Positions 52,095-61,405 of a stretch of DNA of 64,000 bases are shown piece by piece. Where the stretch lies: NCBI RefSeq assembly GCF_030499535.1, contig NZ_JASTLB010000001.1, positions 6,076,001-6,140,000 of the forward strand. The letters are read 5' to 3'. The notes below the pieces were generated by a model. The model made no database searches, was not told the DNA's origin, and worked only from the letters and a program-made list of their open reading frames with translations. The stretch's first letter is position 1; every line of letters starts with the position of its first letter. The DNA comes from Streptomyces sp. TG1A-8. GTDB lineage: Bacteria > Actinomycetota > Actinomycetes > Streptomycetales > Streptomycetaceae. A program made the position numbers and the translations under genes.

Positions 52095-52520
52095 TCACGA
52101 GGGCCGCAGCCCCTCGTGCGCGATCTCCAGCGTCTCGACGGCCGGCTGCGAGGAGGACGGGTCGAAGGACGGCCCCTGCCAGCGCACCGGCACGATGCCG
52201 AGCACCTGCCAGCTGATGATCCGGGTCAGGTCCGGTTTCAGCGCCACGATCTCGCCGTCCTTGGGCTCCACCCGCCGCAGCGTCTGGTCGAGCCAGCGTC
52301 CGATCTTCGCCGTGTCGGCCGTGACCGGCCGGGTGAGCGTGATGTTCGACCAGGTGACGCGGCCGGGCAACTGCCAGGTGAAGCCGTTGTTGCCGCCCTC
52401 GGCGTAGCTCTCCATCTCCACCTGCGCCCCCATGCCCGAGCAGGTGTGGAAGGCCCCCAGGTCGTTGCCGCCGATCGCGAGCCGGAAGAACACGCTCGTC
52501 GCGAAGATGTTGTCCGTCAT
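52095..52520 (-). CDS. CIS tail tube protein (gp19-like), copy 2
   Basis: 141 residues of the T4 gp19-like tube fold: FFRLAIGGNDLGAFHTCSGMGAQVEMESYAEGGNNGFTWQLPGRVTWSNITLTRPVT, then WQVLGIVPVRWQGPSF and AVETLEIAHEGL. Probably the adaptor tube paralogue next to the spike rather than the main tube, by position beside the LysM protein. Confidence 0.93.
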   Translation of the reverse strand: MTDNIFATSVFFRLAIGGNDLGAFHTCSGMGAQVEMESYAEGGNNGFTWQLPGRVTWSNITLTRPVTADTAKIGRWLDQTLRRVEPKDGEIVALKPDLTRIISWQVLGIVPVRWQGPSFDPSSSQPAVETLEIAHEGLRPS

Positions 52521-52544
52521 CCCTTGGCCATCCGTTCGGTCTCC

Positions 52545-55500
52545 TCAGCGGCGTCCGTCGTGGGGGCGGCCCGCGCGTTCCCGGCCGCGCCGCAGGTCGG
52601 CGCGGAGCAGCCGGGACACCGGGTCCAGGAGGCGCCGTGCCAGGTCGTCCAGGTCGATGCCGGGCTCCCCGGACGCGCCCCTCGGCCGGCCCGTGCCCCC
52701 TTCGGGGGTCCCTCCGGAGGGCTTCGCGGCGGTCCTCGCGGCGGGCGGCGGCGCGGAGGCCGACCGCTGCCTCCCGTGCGCGGACACCTCCCGCTGGACC
52801 ACCGGCACCTCCGCCCCACCGGTACGCCCCGGTGCCGTCGCCGGCGCACGCGCGGCGCGGACCACGGGCACGGCCGGGCCGGACGCCGCGCGCGGCGACG
52901 GGCGGTCCTGGAGCGGGGACGGGTGCGGACCGGGCAACGGCAGCCCGTGCGGGCGCATCAGCGCGTCCCCGCCGGGCACGGCCCGCTGGACGGGCGGATT
53001 CGGCCGCACGACCGGAACGGGCCGGTGAGGCGCCGGGTGACCGGCATCGGACGCCCGCGAGTCGTACGGGCCCGGCGGCGCCGGGAGGGAGGGGGCGGTC
53101 CGCCGCGCCCGTGGCGCCCCGGGCCCCCCGGACACACCAGCAGCCGGTCCCCCCGGCCCGCCCACCGCCGGGGTGCGGGGCGCGCGCGGCGACGGGTCCG
53201 GTTCGCGGCGCCAGGACGCGGCCACGACGGGACGCCCGGCGGTGCGGGTGCCGGAGGGCGGTGCGACGCCTTCCGGGACCCGGGTGCGGACGGTGAGCGG
53301 ACGCGCGGCGAGCAGCGAGAGGGCGCGGGGCGCCGGCGGCCGCCGTGGGGCGTGCGGGCGCCGGCCGCCGGCGCCGGACGTCCGCACGCCGTCACGGACC
53401 GGCACCCCACCGGGCACGGGGACGGTCCGGGCGAGGACGACCGGTCCGGGTACGCCGTGGCCGCCCGCGACGGGTCCGCCGGCGCCCGTGCCGGCCGCTG
53501 CCGTCGGCCCGCCGGGTGCCGTACGGGGGCGCGACGGGCCCGCGGAGGACTGCCCGGCGGTCTCGTCGGGCGGGGCCGCCGGGAGATCCGGCGGGGCCGC
53601 GCGCCGCACGGGGGCGGGCACGGCTGCGGCCGAAGGGGCCGGCCGCGGGGTCCCCGGCATCACCGGCGGCGTGGCGGGCACCGTCCGCCCGGACTCCGGG
53701 GAGCCGCTCACCAGGTTGTGCCGTGCGGTGTCCGCCGTGCCCAGCAGGGGTGCGGTACCGGCGCGGGTGCCGGAGGCCCGCCCCGGTGCACCCGTGGCGC
53801 CGGCGTCCGGGCGCGCCGGGGCGCGCTGGACGTCCTGGACGTCCCGGGCGGCCGGACGGCCACCCGGACCGGCCGGGCGGGGCACGTCGGCGGTCGGCGG
53901 CATCGCGGGCAGCGGTGCCCCCAGACCGGTGCGGGTCCGGGCCCCGGGCGGGCCGGGCCGGGCGGCCCGGCGGGCGGGCACGGCCCCGTCGCCCGGGGAC
54001 GCCGCGGGGCCCCCGCCGCGGGGGCCCGGTGCGGGAGCCGGGGCGTCCGCCGGGCGCCGTACGACCGGCAGCGTCGGTCCGCCCGCCGGGTGCGCGTCGG
54101 CACCGGGGCGGGACGTCTGCGGCTCCTCGGCGGTCAGCGGCCTTGCCGTGGCGGGCAGGCCGTTCACGGGTGCGCCCAGGGGCGACCGGCCGCCCGGTCG
54201 CCCCTGGGTGGTGGCGCGCTGTGCGGGCGGTGCGGCACCGGTAGTCCCGTCGGTGGCGGCCGCGGGACCCGCCTCCGGCCTCACGCCCGGGGGAGCACCC
54301 GGAGTCCCGGCCGGGGGGACGCCGGGCCGCAGCACCACGATCCGGCGCACCGGTGCGGACGTCCACCGGGCAACGGTCGACGGGGGCCCCAGTGGCCGGG
54401 TGCGCACGGCCCGCGCGTTCCCGCCGCGGGCGCCCTCGGAGTCCGGTCCACCCCCTGCCGGAGCGCGCCGGGTCACGGCGTCGGACGGCGTGCGCCCCCT
54501 CCGTCCGGCGTCCGGCCGCGCACCGCCTCCGGCCCGTGGCGGTGCGGGCGGGGGAGCTGGGACCCCACCCGGTCCGTCCGGGGAGGTCCGGTCCGCCCGT
54601 CCGCCGCCCGAGGTGCCCGGCACCGCGGTGATGCGCCGGACCACCGGCATCCCCGGTCCCTCCGGCGGGCGGCCGGGGCCGGCGGGACGGACCGCCTGTT
54701 CGCCGGCCCCGGGAGCGGCCCGCCGGCCGGACGCCTCCGGTGAGGCGGGGGGCACGAGGCCACCGGCAGGCGCGGGCGCGCGGCCGGGCCGAGGTCCGGC
54801 GGAGCGCTGGAGCGGGGGGAGCGGAGGGGATGGGGGGACGGCGGTGGTGTCGGCCCGCCCGGGCGTGCGGGAGGGCGCCGTGGCCCTCGTGCCCGGGGAC
54901 GTGGCGGGTGCGCCGGTGCCAGGGGTTCCCGGACTCCCCTGCGCGGGACGGGGGTCCGCCGTCGCGGCCGGTGACGGGGCGCGGGATCCGTCCGCCCGCC
55001 GGGCGGACCCGGAGCCGCCCCCGGCCCCTGTGTCCCGGGCCGGCGCGGTCCGGGCCGGCGGCCCCGGTGGCGTCCTGCGCGGCACCCGGGGCGGGTGCGG
55101 GGCGGACGGCCGCGCCGTGCCGGCCGCGGGCCCGGCCCCGGCGGGCCCCGGGCCGTCCGGGTGCGGCGCCCGCAACAGCAGCGGGCCGCCGTCGCCGTGC
55201 GCGGTGGCGCGGGGCGCGGCCGGACGGGTGACCCCGTGGATCAGACCGGCCGGGGCGGAGGGCAGCAGCGCGTGCCCGAGGCCCGCGTCGAAGGACGGGT
55301 TCCCCCAGGACGCGAGGCCCGAGCGGAAGGCGAGGCCGTCGCTGACGGCGAGCCGGGTGCGGGCCACGGTCAGCGCCGGCGGCGGGGCGGCGCGCCAGCC
55401 GCCGTCCCAGTCACCGGGCACGGAGGGACCCGCGGACCCGCTGTCGGCCGGAGGGCGGCCCTCGCCGGCCGTCCCGGCCGCCGCCTGGGGGACCGGCCGC

Positions 55501-55553
55501 CCGGCCGCGTCCGCCGCCGAGGCCCGGCGGCGCAGTCCGTCCCGCCATGCCAT
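52545..55553 (-). CDS. Large disordered Pro/Ala/Arg-rich CIS protein, function unknown
   Basis: 1002 residues, almost entirely low-complexity Pro/Gly/Ala/Arg/Thr. Two short parts look ordered: the N-terminus (about 50-110, [20 protein letters not shown]) and a C-terminal helical segment [28 protein letters not shown]. Between them short motifs of the type PVVRR / VPVVR / VVLRPG / PVQRA recur about a dozen times. It lies between the DUF6760 and second tube genes in the CIS operon. Candidates: tape measure, scaffold or disordered cargo; none can be proven here. The reading frame is real: no stop over 3 kb, coupled spacing on both sides, and G/C-rich third positions. Confidence 0.8.
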   Translation of the reverse strand: MAWRDGLRRRASAADAAGRPVPQAAAGTAGEGRPPADSGSAGPSVPGDWDGGWRAAPPPALTVARTRLAVSDGLAFRSGLASWGNPSFDAGLGHALLPSAPAGLIHGVTRPAAPRATAHGDGGPLLLRAPHPDGPGPAGAGPAAGTARPSAPHPPRVPRRTPPGPPARTAPARDTGAGGGSGSARRADGSRAPSPAATADPRPAQGSPGTPGTGAPATSPGTRATAPSRTPGRADTTAVPPSPPLPPLQRSAGPRPGRAPAPAGGLVPPASPEASGRRAAPGAGEQAVRPAGPGRPPEGPGMPVVRRITAVPGTSGGGRADRTSPDGPGGVPAPPPAPPRAGGGARPDAGRRGRTPSDAVTRRAPAGGGPDSEGARGGNARAVRTRPLGPPSTVARWTSAPVRRIVVLRPGVPPAGTPGAPPGVRPEAGPAAATDGTTGAAPPAQRATTQGRPGGRSPLGAPVNGLPATARPLTAEEPQTSRPGADAHPAGGPTLPVVRRPADAPAPAPGPRGGGPAASPGDGAVPARRAARPGPPGARTRTGLGAPLPAMPPTADVPRPAGPGGRPAARDVQDVQRAPARPDAGATGAPGRASGTRAGTAPLLGTADTARHNLVSGSPESGRTVPATPPVMPGTPRPAPSAAAVPAPVRRAAPPDLPAAPPDETAGQSSAGPSRPRTAPGGPTAAAGTGAGGPVAGGHGVPGPVVLARTVPVPGGVPVRDGVRTSGAGGRRPHAPRRPPAPRALSLLAARPLTVRTRVPEGVAPPSGTRTAGRPVVAASWRREPDPSPRAPRTPAVGGPGGPAAGVSGGPGAPRARRTAPSLPAPPGPYDSRASDAGHPAPHRPVPVVRPNPPVQRAVPGGDALMRPHGLPLPGPHPSPLQDRPSPRAASGPAVPVVRAARAPATAPGRTGGAEVPVVQREVSAHGRQRSASAPPPAARTAAKPSGGTPEGGTGRPRGASGEPGIDLDDLARRLLDPVSRLLRADLRRGRERAGRPHDGRR

Positions 55554-55556
55554 GAG

Positions 55557-55715
55557 TCAACCACTCTCGTTCATACGGGTGTTGATGCGAGCGATCTCGC
55601 TCACCCACTGCCGGCGCTCGGCGTGGGTGAGGCCGAGGATCTCCTCGCGCTGCCAGTGGAAGTGGTAGGCGACGTACGCGACTTCCTCCCGGAGCCGGGG
55701 GAGCGCGTACGTCAC
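55557..55715 (-). CDS. Small CIS protein, DUF6760-like
   Basis: 52 residues from GTG 55715: VTYALPRLREEVAYVAYHF, then HWQREEILGLTHAERRQWVSEI, then ARINTRMNESG. Matches the short conserved helical protein found after the tail assembly chaperone in actinobacterial CIS loci. Its start overlaps the preceding stop by 4 bp and it ends 3 bp before the large disordered protein. Probably a tail assembly partner. Confidence 0.88.
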   Translation of the reverse strand: MTYALPRLREEVAYVAYHFHWQREEILGLTHAERRQWVSEIARINTRMNESG

Positions 55716-56203
55716 GATTCCCCCAGGCGCCCACCCGAGAGATCCACCTCGAAGGCTCCCTCGCAGTGCGGGCAGGTCACCGCCGCGCGCGTGTGCCCCT
55801 CGCTGTTCACGCGGCGGTAGAAGTCCTGGAGGAACGCCACGTCGGTGGCGTACATCCGCTCCACGATCCCCGCGTGCACGTCGGTGAGCGCCCCGAGGCG
55901 GGTGATCACCTGGCTCAGCAGCACCACGCTCAGGTAGGCCGGGTTCTCCTTGACCCGCAGGTCGATCTGGGGGCGCAGCTCGTCCCGGGCGGTGGCCAGG
56001 CGCATCGCACCGTACCGGTGCACCGTGCCCGCCTCGTCCACGTACCCGCGCGGCAGCTCGAACTCGAACTCGGTGCGCAGTCCGTGCTCCTGGGGTGTCG
56101 CGGGGCGGGGGGCCGGGGCCTGCGACGGCTCGGGTGCCGGGACGGGCGCCGTCGCCTCCAGGATCTCCTCCAGGCTGCCCGCCGTGACCGTACGGCGCCT
56201 CAT
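55712..56203 (-). CDS. CIS tail assembly protein with CxxC motif
   Basis: 163 residues. Disordered Pro-rich segment (about 20-45), then FEFELPRGYVDEAGTVHRYGAMRLATARDELRPQIDLRVKENPAYLSVVLLSQVITRLG, typical of the T4-like tail assembly chaperone family of CIS loci, and a C-terminal CPHCEG zinc-knuckle-like motif. ATG overlaps the tube gene stop by 4 bp. With the DUF6760 protein it may guide tube or tape-measure assembly. Confidence 0.82.
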   Translation of the reverse strand: MRRRTVTAGSLEEILEATAPVPAPEPSQAPAPRPATPQEHGLRTEFEFELPRGYVDEAGTVHRYGAMRLATARDELRPQIDLRVKENPAYLSVVLLSQVITRLGALTDVHAGIVERMYATDVAFLQDFYRRVNSEGHTRAAVTCPHCEGAFEVDLSGGRLGES

Positions 56204-56640
56204 TCGACGACGATCTCCTCGAACACGATCGTGACGGACTCGGTGGCCGCGGAGGACTCGCCGGCCTTGAGCGACGGACCCTCCCACTTGGAGGCCCAGC
56301 CCTGCATCAACTGGATGCGGCGGACCGTGTCGCCCGTGGAGTCCTTGATCTCGATGGTCAGGTTCTGCCGGGCGGAGTCGACGGCTCCCTTGTTCAGGGT
56401 CTCCTTGATCCACTTGGTGAACTCGCTGCTCTTGTCGAGCCCCCGGGTGATGGTGACCTCGCCGGCCTGCCGGGCGCCGGGCTGCTTGCGGATGATCTGC
56501 TTGCCCTCCGCGGTGACCTGTCGGACCTCGACGACTTCCTCCTCGACGGTCAGCCCGCTGATCTCCTGGATCGACTCCACCAGGTACCCGCCGAGCTGCA
56601 CGCCGAAGACGTGGGTGGAAAGAGCATCGCCCTCTGCCAT
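56200..56640 (-). CDS. CIS tail tube protein (gp19-like), copy 1
   Basis: 146 residues: FGVQLGGYLVESIQEISGLTVEEEVVEVRQVTAEGKQIIRKQPGARQAGEVTITRGLDKSSEFTKWI, the standard inner-tube fold of contractile systems. It lies 34 bp downstream of the sheath gene, so this is taken as the major tube subunit. Confidence 0.94.
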   Translation of the reverse strand: MAEGDALSTHVFGVQLGGYLVESIQEISGLTVEEEVVEVRQVTAEGKQIIRKQPGARQAGEVTITRGLDKSSEFTKWIKETLNKGAVDSARQNLTIEIKDSTGDTVRRIQLMQGWASKWEGPSLKAGESSAATESVTIVFEEIVVE

Positions 56641-56674
56641 GACTGTCCGTCACCTTTCCCTGCGGACCCGCGGG

Positions 56675-58237
56675 TCACTCGTCGATGAGGCTGGTGCTGT
56701 CGGAGAACTGGGCCAGCCGGAACACCACGAACTCGGCCGGCTTGACCGGCGAGACGCCGATCTCGCAGACCACCCGGCCCTGGTCGATGGACTCCTGCGG
56801 ATTGTTGCCGCGGTCGCACTTCACGTAGAACGCCTCCTCGGCGGTGCGGCCGAAGAGGGCGCCCCGGCGCCACTCCTCGGTGAGGAAGGCGGTGACGTTG
56901 CGCCGGATGCTCGACCACAGCCGGTCGTCGTTCGGCTCGAAGACGACCCACTGGGTGCCCAGCAGGATGGACTCCTCGAGGTAGTTGAACAGGCGTCGCA
57001 CGTTCAGGTACCGCCACGCCGGGTCGGAGGACAGGGTGCGGGCGCCCCACACCCGGATGCCGCGGCCCGGGAAGGCGCGCACGCAGTTCACGCCGATCGG
57101 GTTGAGCAGGTCCTGCTCGCCCTTGCTGAGGCGGATCTCCAGGTCCACCGCGCCCCGGATCACCTCGTTGGCGGGCGCCTTGTGCACACCGCGCTCGGCG
57201 TCGCTGCGCGCCCACACGCCCGCGACGTGCCCGCTCGGCGGGACCGTGGTGTTGCGGCCGGCCGCCGGGTCGAAGACCCGCACCCACGGGTAGTAGAGGG
57301 TGGCGTACCGCGAGTCGTAGCCCGCTTCGTCGTTGCGCCAGGTGCGTACCTGCTGGGCCGTGAGCCCGGGCGGGGTGTCCAGGACCGCCACCCGGTCGCC
57401 CATCTGTTCGCAGTGCGAGATCACCGCGAGCTGTACGGTGCGCACCCCCTCGTCGTCGATGTCGCCGCGTTCGTGGGCGCTCATCAGGTCGGGCACCGCG
57501 ACCATGGTGACCTCGTCGACGGCCTCCAGACCGGCGAACCCGGTGCGGGCGGCCGCGTCGCCGACGTACTCGGCCGGGCCGAGCCGGGACACCTCGCCGG
57601 AGGCGGGCACCGCGGGGGAGGCGGGTGCCTCGGGGAGCGCCACCGTCTGGCTGGCGGGCCGGGTCTGGGCGGCGTCGCGCTGCTCGGTGACCTCGATCAG
57701 CTTGGAGGCGCGGGTCTGGCCGACCACGTATCCCCTGACGTTCTTGCGGGTGGAGACGTCGTACGTCTCCACCACCTGGTCGCCCTGGCGGACCAGCAGC
57801 CTGAAGCGGTCCTCGGGAGGGTTCTCGCCGTCCGGGTCGGCGATCTCCACCGACAGCCCGGAGGTGCCGGGCCGGGCCGAGACGAGGAACCCGCCGAGCG
57901 CCACCGGCTCGGCCGGCCGCGCCTCGCGGGACCGCCGGCCGTCGTCGGCCGCCGGGGCCGAGGAGTCCTCGCCGGAGCCGCCGACCCGTACCACGTAGGC
58001 CGCGCCGCCGCCGTTGGAGAAGTAGCCGTACACGGCGTGCGGGAGATAGGTGCCCTCGGTGAAGCCGCCGAACAGCTGGGTGTACTGGTCCCAGTTGGTG
58101 ACCAGGGTCGGTTCGTGGAACGGACCGGTCTGGGAGAACCCGACGAACGCGGCCACGGCCGTGCCGACCCCTTCGATCGGACGGGCGCCGGACTGCACCT
58201 CCTCCACGTACACGCCCGGGGTGAGGTACGTCGGCAT
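56675..58237 (-). CDS. CIS tail sheath protein
   Basis: 520-residue contractile sheath subunit. N-terminal PGVYVEEVQSGARPIEGVGTAVAAFVGFS, central variable domain, and the C-terminal sheath core: RVFDPAAGRNTTVPPSGHVAGVWARSDAERGVHKAPANE, then VFEPNDDRLWSSIRRNVTAFLTEEWRRGALFG and EIGVSPVKPAEFVVFRL. ATG 58237 with AAGGAG 6 nt upstream; first gene after a 376-bp gap, so it probably has its own promoter. Confidence 0.96.
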   Translation of the reverse strand: MPTYLTPGVYVEEVQSGARPIEGVGTAVAAFVGFSQTGPFHEPTLVTNWDQYTQLFGGFTEGTYLPHAVYGYFSNGGGAAYVVRVGGSGEDSSAPAADDGRRSREARPAEPVALGGFLVSARPGTSGLSVEIADPDGENPPEDRFRLLVRQGDQVVETYDVSTRKNVRGYVVGQTRASKLIEVTEQRDAAQTRPASQTVALPEAPASPAVPASGEVSRLGPAEYVGDAAARTGFAGLEAVDEVTMVAVPDLMSAHERGDIDDEGVRTVQLAVISHCEQMGDRVAVLDTPPGLTAQQVRTWRNDEAGYDSRYATLYYPWVRVFDPAAGRNTTVPPSGHVAGVWARSDAERGVHKAPANEVIRGAVDLEIRLSKGEQDLLNPIGVNCVRAFPGRGIRVWGARTLSSDPAWRYLNVRRLFNYLEESILLGTQWVVFEPNDDRLWSSIRRNVTAFLTEEWRRGALFGRTAEEAFYVKCDRGNNPQESIDQGRVVCEIGVSPVKPAEFVVFRLAQFSDSTSLIDE

Positions 58238-58613
58238 GCTCGCTCCTTCACGGTCCTGGATCACTCGCGTCGGTGTCGAGTCTCCGAGGCGGGTCCGGCG
58301 CCGCGACAGGGGCGGGGGGACCTGGCCGGGGGCAGCCGCGCTGCCTTCCCGGACGCCCGGCCGGGCCGTCCGGGCGTCCCGCCCGGGCCCCCGCGGCCTT
58401 GGACACCGCTCCGCCCGCCGGGACCGGGTGCCGGTCCTCTCCCGGACACCCCTGGCGACGTCCGGGACGAGGAGCGCGGCCGGACCCGGCAGCCGTGGTG
58501 GTCCTGAGATTCCGGGGCGCGGCCGTCCGGACCGCGGCGGCGGCCCGGGCGTCCTCGGCCGGCAGCGGGCGAGGCAGTCCGCCTTCCCTTTCGGGCACCC
58601 CGCCCCGCCGCCC
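58238..58613. other. Intergenic region upstream of the sheath gene
   Basis: The only long gap in the CIS run. Very G/C-rich with no convincing ORF in either strand, no clear -35/-10 pair and no perfect long hairpin that I could place. It is expected to hold the promoter of the abundant sheath and tube genes. Confidence 0.6.
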
Positions 58614-60704
58614 TCACCCCTCGGCCGGCACGTGCGCGGTCCACGGCCCGAACTCGCCCTCCAGGACCAACCGCCCCAGCTTCCGGTACTCCTGCGCCAC
58701 CGCCGTCACCAACTGCCCCATGGCGAGCGGTTCACCGGACTCCGCCGCCAGGTAGGCGGCCGTCACCGCGCAGGCCCGGATCGAGCCGCCGGCCAGTTCG
58801 AAGCGGTCCGCGCAGAAGCGGAGGTCCAGGTCGGCGGCGCGCGGCAGGCGTTCCCCCAGGCACCGTTCCCACAGGACCAGCCGGTGGGCGGCGTCGGGCA
58901 CAGGGAACTCCGCCACCACGTCCAGCCGCCGGGTGAACGCCTCGTCCAGGTTGGCCCGGAGGTTGGTGGTCAGCACGGCGATCCCGTCGAACGACTCCAT
59001 GCGCTGCAGCAGGTACGCCGACTCGACGTTGGCGTGCCGGTCGTGCGCGTCCCTGACCTCCGAGCGCTTCCCGAAGATCGCGTCGGCCTCGTCGAAGAGC
59101 AGCACCGCGTTGACCGCGGACGCCTCGGTGAAGATCCGCTCCAGGTTCTTCTCGGTCTCCCCGAGGTACTTGTCGACGACCGTGGACAGGTCGACCACGT
59201 ACAGGTCCATACCGAGGTCCGCCGCGACCACCTCGGCGGACATGGTCTTGCCCGTGCCCGACCCGCCGGCGAACAGGGCGATCACGCCGTGGCCCCGGCC
59301 GCCGCCCGGCCGCATCCGCCACTGTCCGAGCACCTGCTCGCGGTGGCGGGCGCGCACCGCGAGCTCCCGCAGGCTGCGGCGGGTCGGCGGGGGCAGCACC
59401 AGGTCCTCCCAGCCGACGTCCGGCTCCACCCTGCGGGCCAGCCGGGCGAGTCCCGCGCCGTTCTGCGCCCGTACGGCGGAGCGCAGGTCGTCGGGGGAGA
59501 GCGGGCGGCCGGCCAGGCCGGCGGTGCGCACCGCCGCGTCGGCGGCGCGGCGCAACTGCCCGCCGTCCAGGCGGTGCGCGGCGACCGCCCGGGCCAGCGC
59601 GTCGGCGTCACCGCTCACCGAGCCGTCCGTCCCGGCCCCGGCGAGGGCGTGCCGCCAGCGCGCGGACCACCGCTCGGCGGAGGGCGGGGCCACCGGCAGG
59701 ACGACCGGGGTGTCGGCCGCCCACGCCGGATCCCAGCCGCCCGCGCCGTACGTGAACAGGGGGGTCCCGCGCAGCGCCGCGCACACCGCGCGCATGCTCC
59801 GGGTCCGTTCGGCGGGTTCCGGGGGCATCGCCTCCAGCGGGCCGAGGACGACGCCCGCCCCGGTCAGCAGGGCCTCCCGCGCCGCCACCCGGGCGATCGC
59901 GGGCACGTCACCGCGGTGCCGGGCGAGTTCCGCCGCGTCGAGGGCCAGCGGGCGCAACCCGGCCGCGCGCAGGGCCGCGACGGCGAGCCCCGGAGCGTCA
60001 CCGCCCCGGCCGAGCAGGTGCACCAGGCCCGTCCCGGAACAGGCCGCGGCCGCCGCCCGGCCGACTTCCGCCGCCTCGGCCGTCGGGTCCTCCCCGGCCT
60101 CGCCGAGCACCCCGGCGAGGCGGGCGTCCGGCTCCGCACCGCCCAGCAGGTGCGCGGTGACCCGGTCCGGGACGGCCAGCACCCGTGACAGCGGCGGACG
60201 GTCCGTTTCGGTGACCTCCACCAGACCACCCGCGACCAGGGGGGCTCCCGGGGAGAACCGGAACCGTGCGGCCGACGCGGCCGGGAGCCCGCACAGTTCC
60301 AGGGCCAGCCCCGTCGTCGGCCGGCGCCGCGTCAGGTCGTCGTTGAGGTAGCCGTACAGGCGCTCGAACCGGGCGTCCAGGTCCGGCGCCGTCGCGATCA
60401 GCAGCAGGTCCGTGTCCAGCGGCGACAGGCCGAACCGCTCGGCGAGCGTGCCGAGCACGGACCCGGGCGGCGGGGGCAGCGGCTCGTACCCCGGCACCTC
60501 GGGGCCGCCCCGCCCGTCCAGGATGCGTTCCACCGCCGCGGGGGAGAGGTACTGGCCCCGGTAGGGGTCGTCGGGGTCGGGGTCGACGGCGCGGCGGGCC
60601 GCCACCGCGTACCGCACCCGCTCCTCGACCCGGCGCAGCCGCGACCACAGGGGGTCCGCCCCGGCGGCGCCGCCGGCGGTGACGGCGTCGGCGGTGTACG
60701 TCAC
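58614..60704 (-). CDS. CIS AAA+ ATPase
   Basis: 696 residues. Winged N-terminal part of about 430 residues (first block DPLWSRLRRVEERVRYAVAARR; FGLSPLDTDLLLIATAPDLDARFERLYGYLNDD), then an AAA+ core: Walker A GGSGTGKT with K486, Walker B LLFDEADA with D538, sensor TTNLRANLDEAFTRRLD with the Arg finger. Matches the Afp15-like ATPase of extracellular CIS and related systems, thought to act in assembly or disassembly. GTG start overlaps the DUF4255 stop by 4 bp. Confidence 0.94.
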   Translation of the reverse strand: MTYTADAVTAGGAAGADPLWSRLRRVEERVRYAVAARRAVDPDPDDPYRGQYLSPAAVERILDGRGGPEVPGYEPLPPPPGSVLGTLAERFGLSPLDTDLLLIATAPDLDARFERLYGYLNDDLTRRRPTTGLALELCGLPAASAARFRFSPGAPLVAGGLVEVTETDRPPLSRVLAVPDRVTAHLLGGAEPDARLAGVLGEAGEDPTAEAAEVGRAAAAACSGTGLVHLLGRGGDAPGLAVAALRAAGLRPLALDAAELARHRGDVPAIARVAAREALLTGAGVVLGPLEAMPPEPAERTRSMRAVCAALRGTPLFTYGAGGWDPAWAADTPVVLPVAPPSAERWSARWRHALAGAGTDGSVSGDADALARAVAAHRLDGGQLRRAADAAVRTAGLAGRPLSPDDLRSAVRAQNGAGLARLARRVEPDVGWEDLVLPPPTRRSLRELAVRARHREQVLGQWRMRPGGGRGHGVIALFAGGSGTGKTMSAEVVAADLGMDLYVVDLSTVVDKYLGETEKNLERIFTEASAVNAVLLFDEADAIFGKRSEVRDAHDRHANVESAYLLQRMESFDGIAVLTTNLRANLDEAFTRRLDVVAEFPVPDAAHRLVLWERCLGERLPRAADLDLRFCADRFELAGGSIRACAVTAAYLAAESGEPLAMGQLVTAVAQEYRKLGRLVLEGEFGPWTAHVPAEG

Positions 60705-61405
60705 GGCTGCCGGCCTCCCCGGCGGCGGCGGGCGGGGGCGGGGAGGCGCTCGCGCGGGCCGGCGAAGCCCTCCGGACCGGGGTCGGCCACCTCCTCGTAC
60801 CGCAGCCGGCGCCCCGGCACCGGCTCCCCGTCCTGCCACCGGGGGGCGGAGCGCACCACGAGCCCCTCGGTCACCGGCGGCGCGGCGGCCCGGTTCACCC
60901 CGGCGAGCGGCGCGCGCACCCGCACGCCGAGCGACGCCTTCAGCTCACCGCCGAGCGCCGACCACACGTCGGAGGCGGCCGGCGCGTCGGGTCCGACCCC
61001 CGCGGTCTCCAGGCCCACCGCCAGGCCGAGTTCGGCGAGCGTGCCGGTGAGCAGCCGCTCGGGCAGCGTGCCGGTGCCCACCAGACCGGCCAGCACCTGC
61101 GAGAGCAGCCGGTGCTCGTCCTGCGGGCGGGCGGCCCACGCCGTGACCAGGTACGTCAGCTGGAACCAGCGGGGCGGCGTGCGCCGCGCCACCACGTACC
61201 CGTCCGCGTCGTGGACCTCTCCGGCACCGCTGCCGCGCCGGGTGGCGTCCTCCCGGATGTCGTACAGGAACGCGCAGACCGTGGGGGCGGTGCGGCGCGC
61301 CGCCCAGTCGCGGGTGGGCGCGTCGAGGACGACCTCGACGCCGGCCGCCTCCAGCCCGGACTCGCGGAGCAGGCCGCGCAGCGCTTCGTCGACCTCGTGG
61401 ATCAC
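60701..61405 (-). CDS. CIS DUF4255 protein (Afp16/Pvc16-like tail terminator)
   Basis: 234 residues: IHEVDEALRGLLRESGLEAAGVEVVLDAPTRDWAARRTAPTVCAFLYDIREDATRR, then RWFQLTYLVTAWAARPQDEHRLLSQVLAGL, the DUF4255 signature. The family caps the sheath and tube (gp15-like). The C-terminal 50 residues are basic and probably disordered. GTG start overlaps the upstream stop by 4 bp. Confidence 0.92.
   Translation of the reverse strand: MIHEVDEALRGLLRESGLEAAGVEVVLDAPTRDWAARRTAPTVCAFLYDIREDATRRGSGAGEVHDADGYVVARRTPPRWFQLTYLVTAWAARPQDEHRLLSQVLAGLVGTGTLPERLLTGTLAELGLAVGLETAGVGPDAPAASDVWSALGGELKASLGVRVRAPLAGVNRAAAPPVTEGLVVRSAPRWQDGEPVPGRRLRYEEVADPGPEGFAGPRERLPAPARRRRGGRQP

Noticed and set aside
49344..54743. 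1799-codon plus-strand frame
   Set aside because: Antisense to VgrG, LysM, tube and the disordered protein genes, which form an ordered overlapping operon; no domains in the plus-strand translation.
53173..55668. 831-codon plus-strand frame opposite the disordered protein
   Set aside because: Both strands are open here because of extreme G/C content. The minus frame is preferred because it fits the operon spacing and ends in a helical segment similar in style to CIS proteins.
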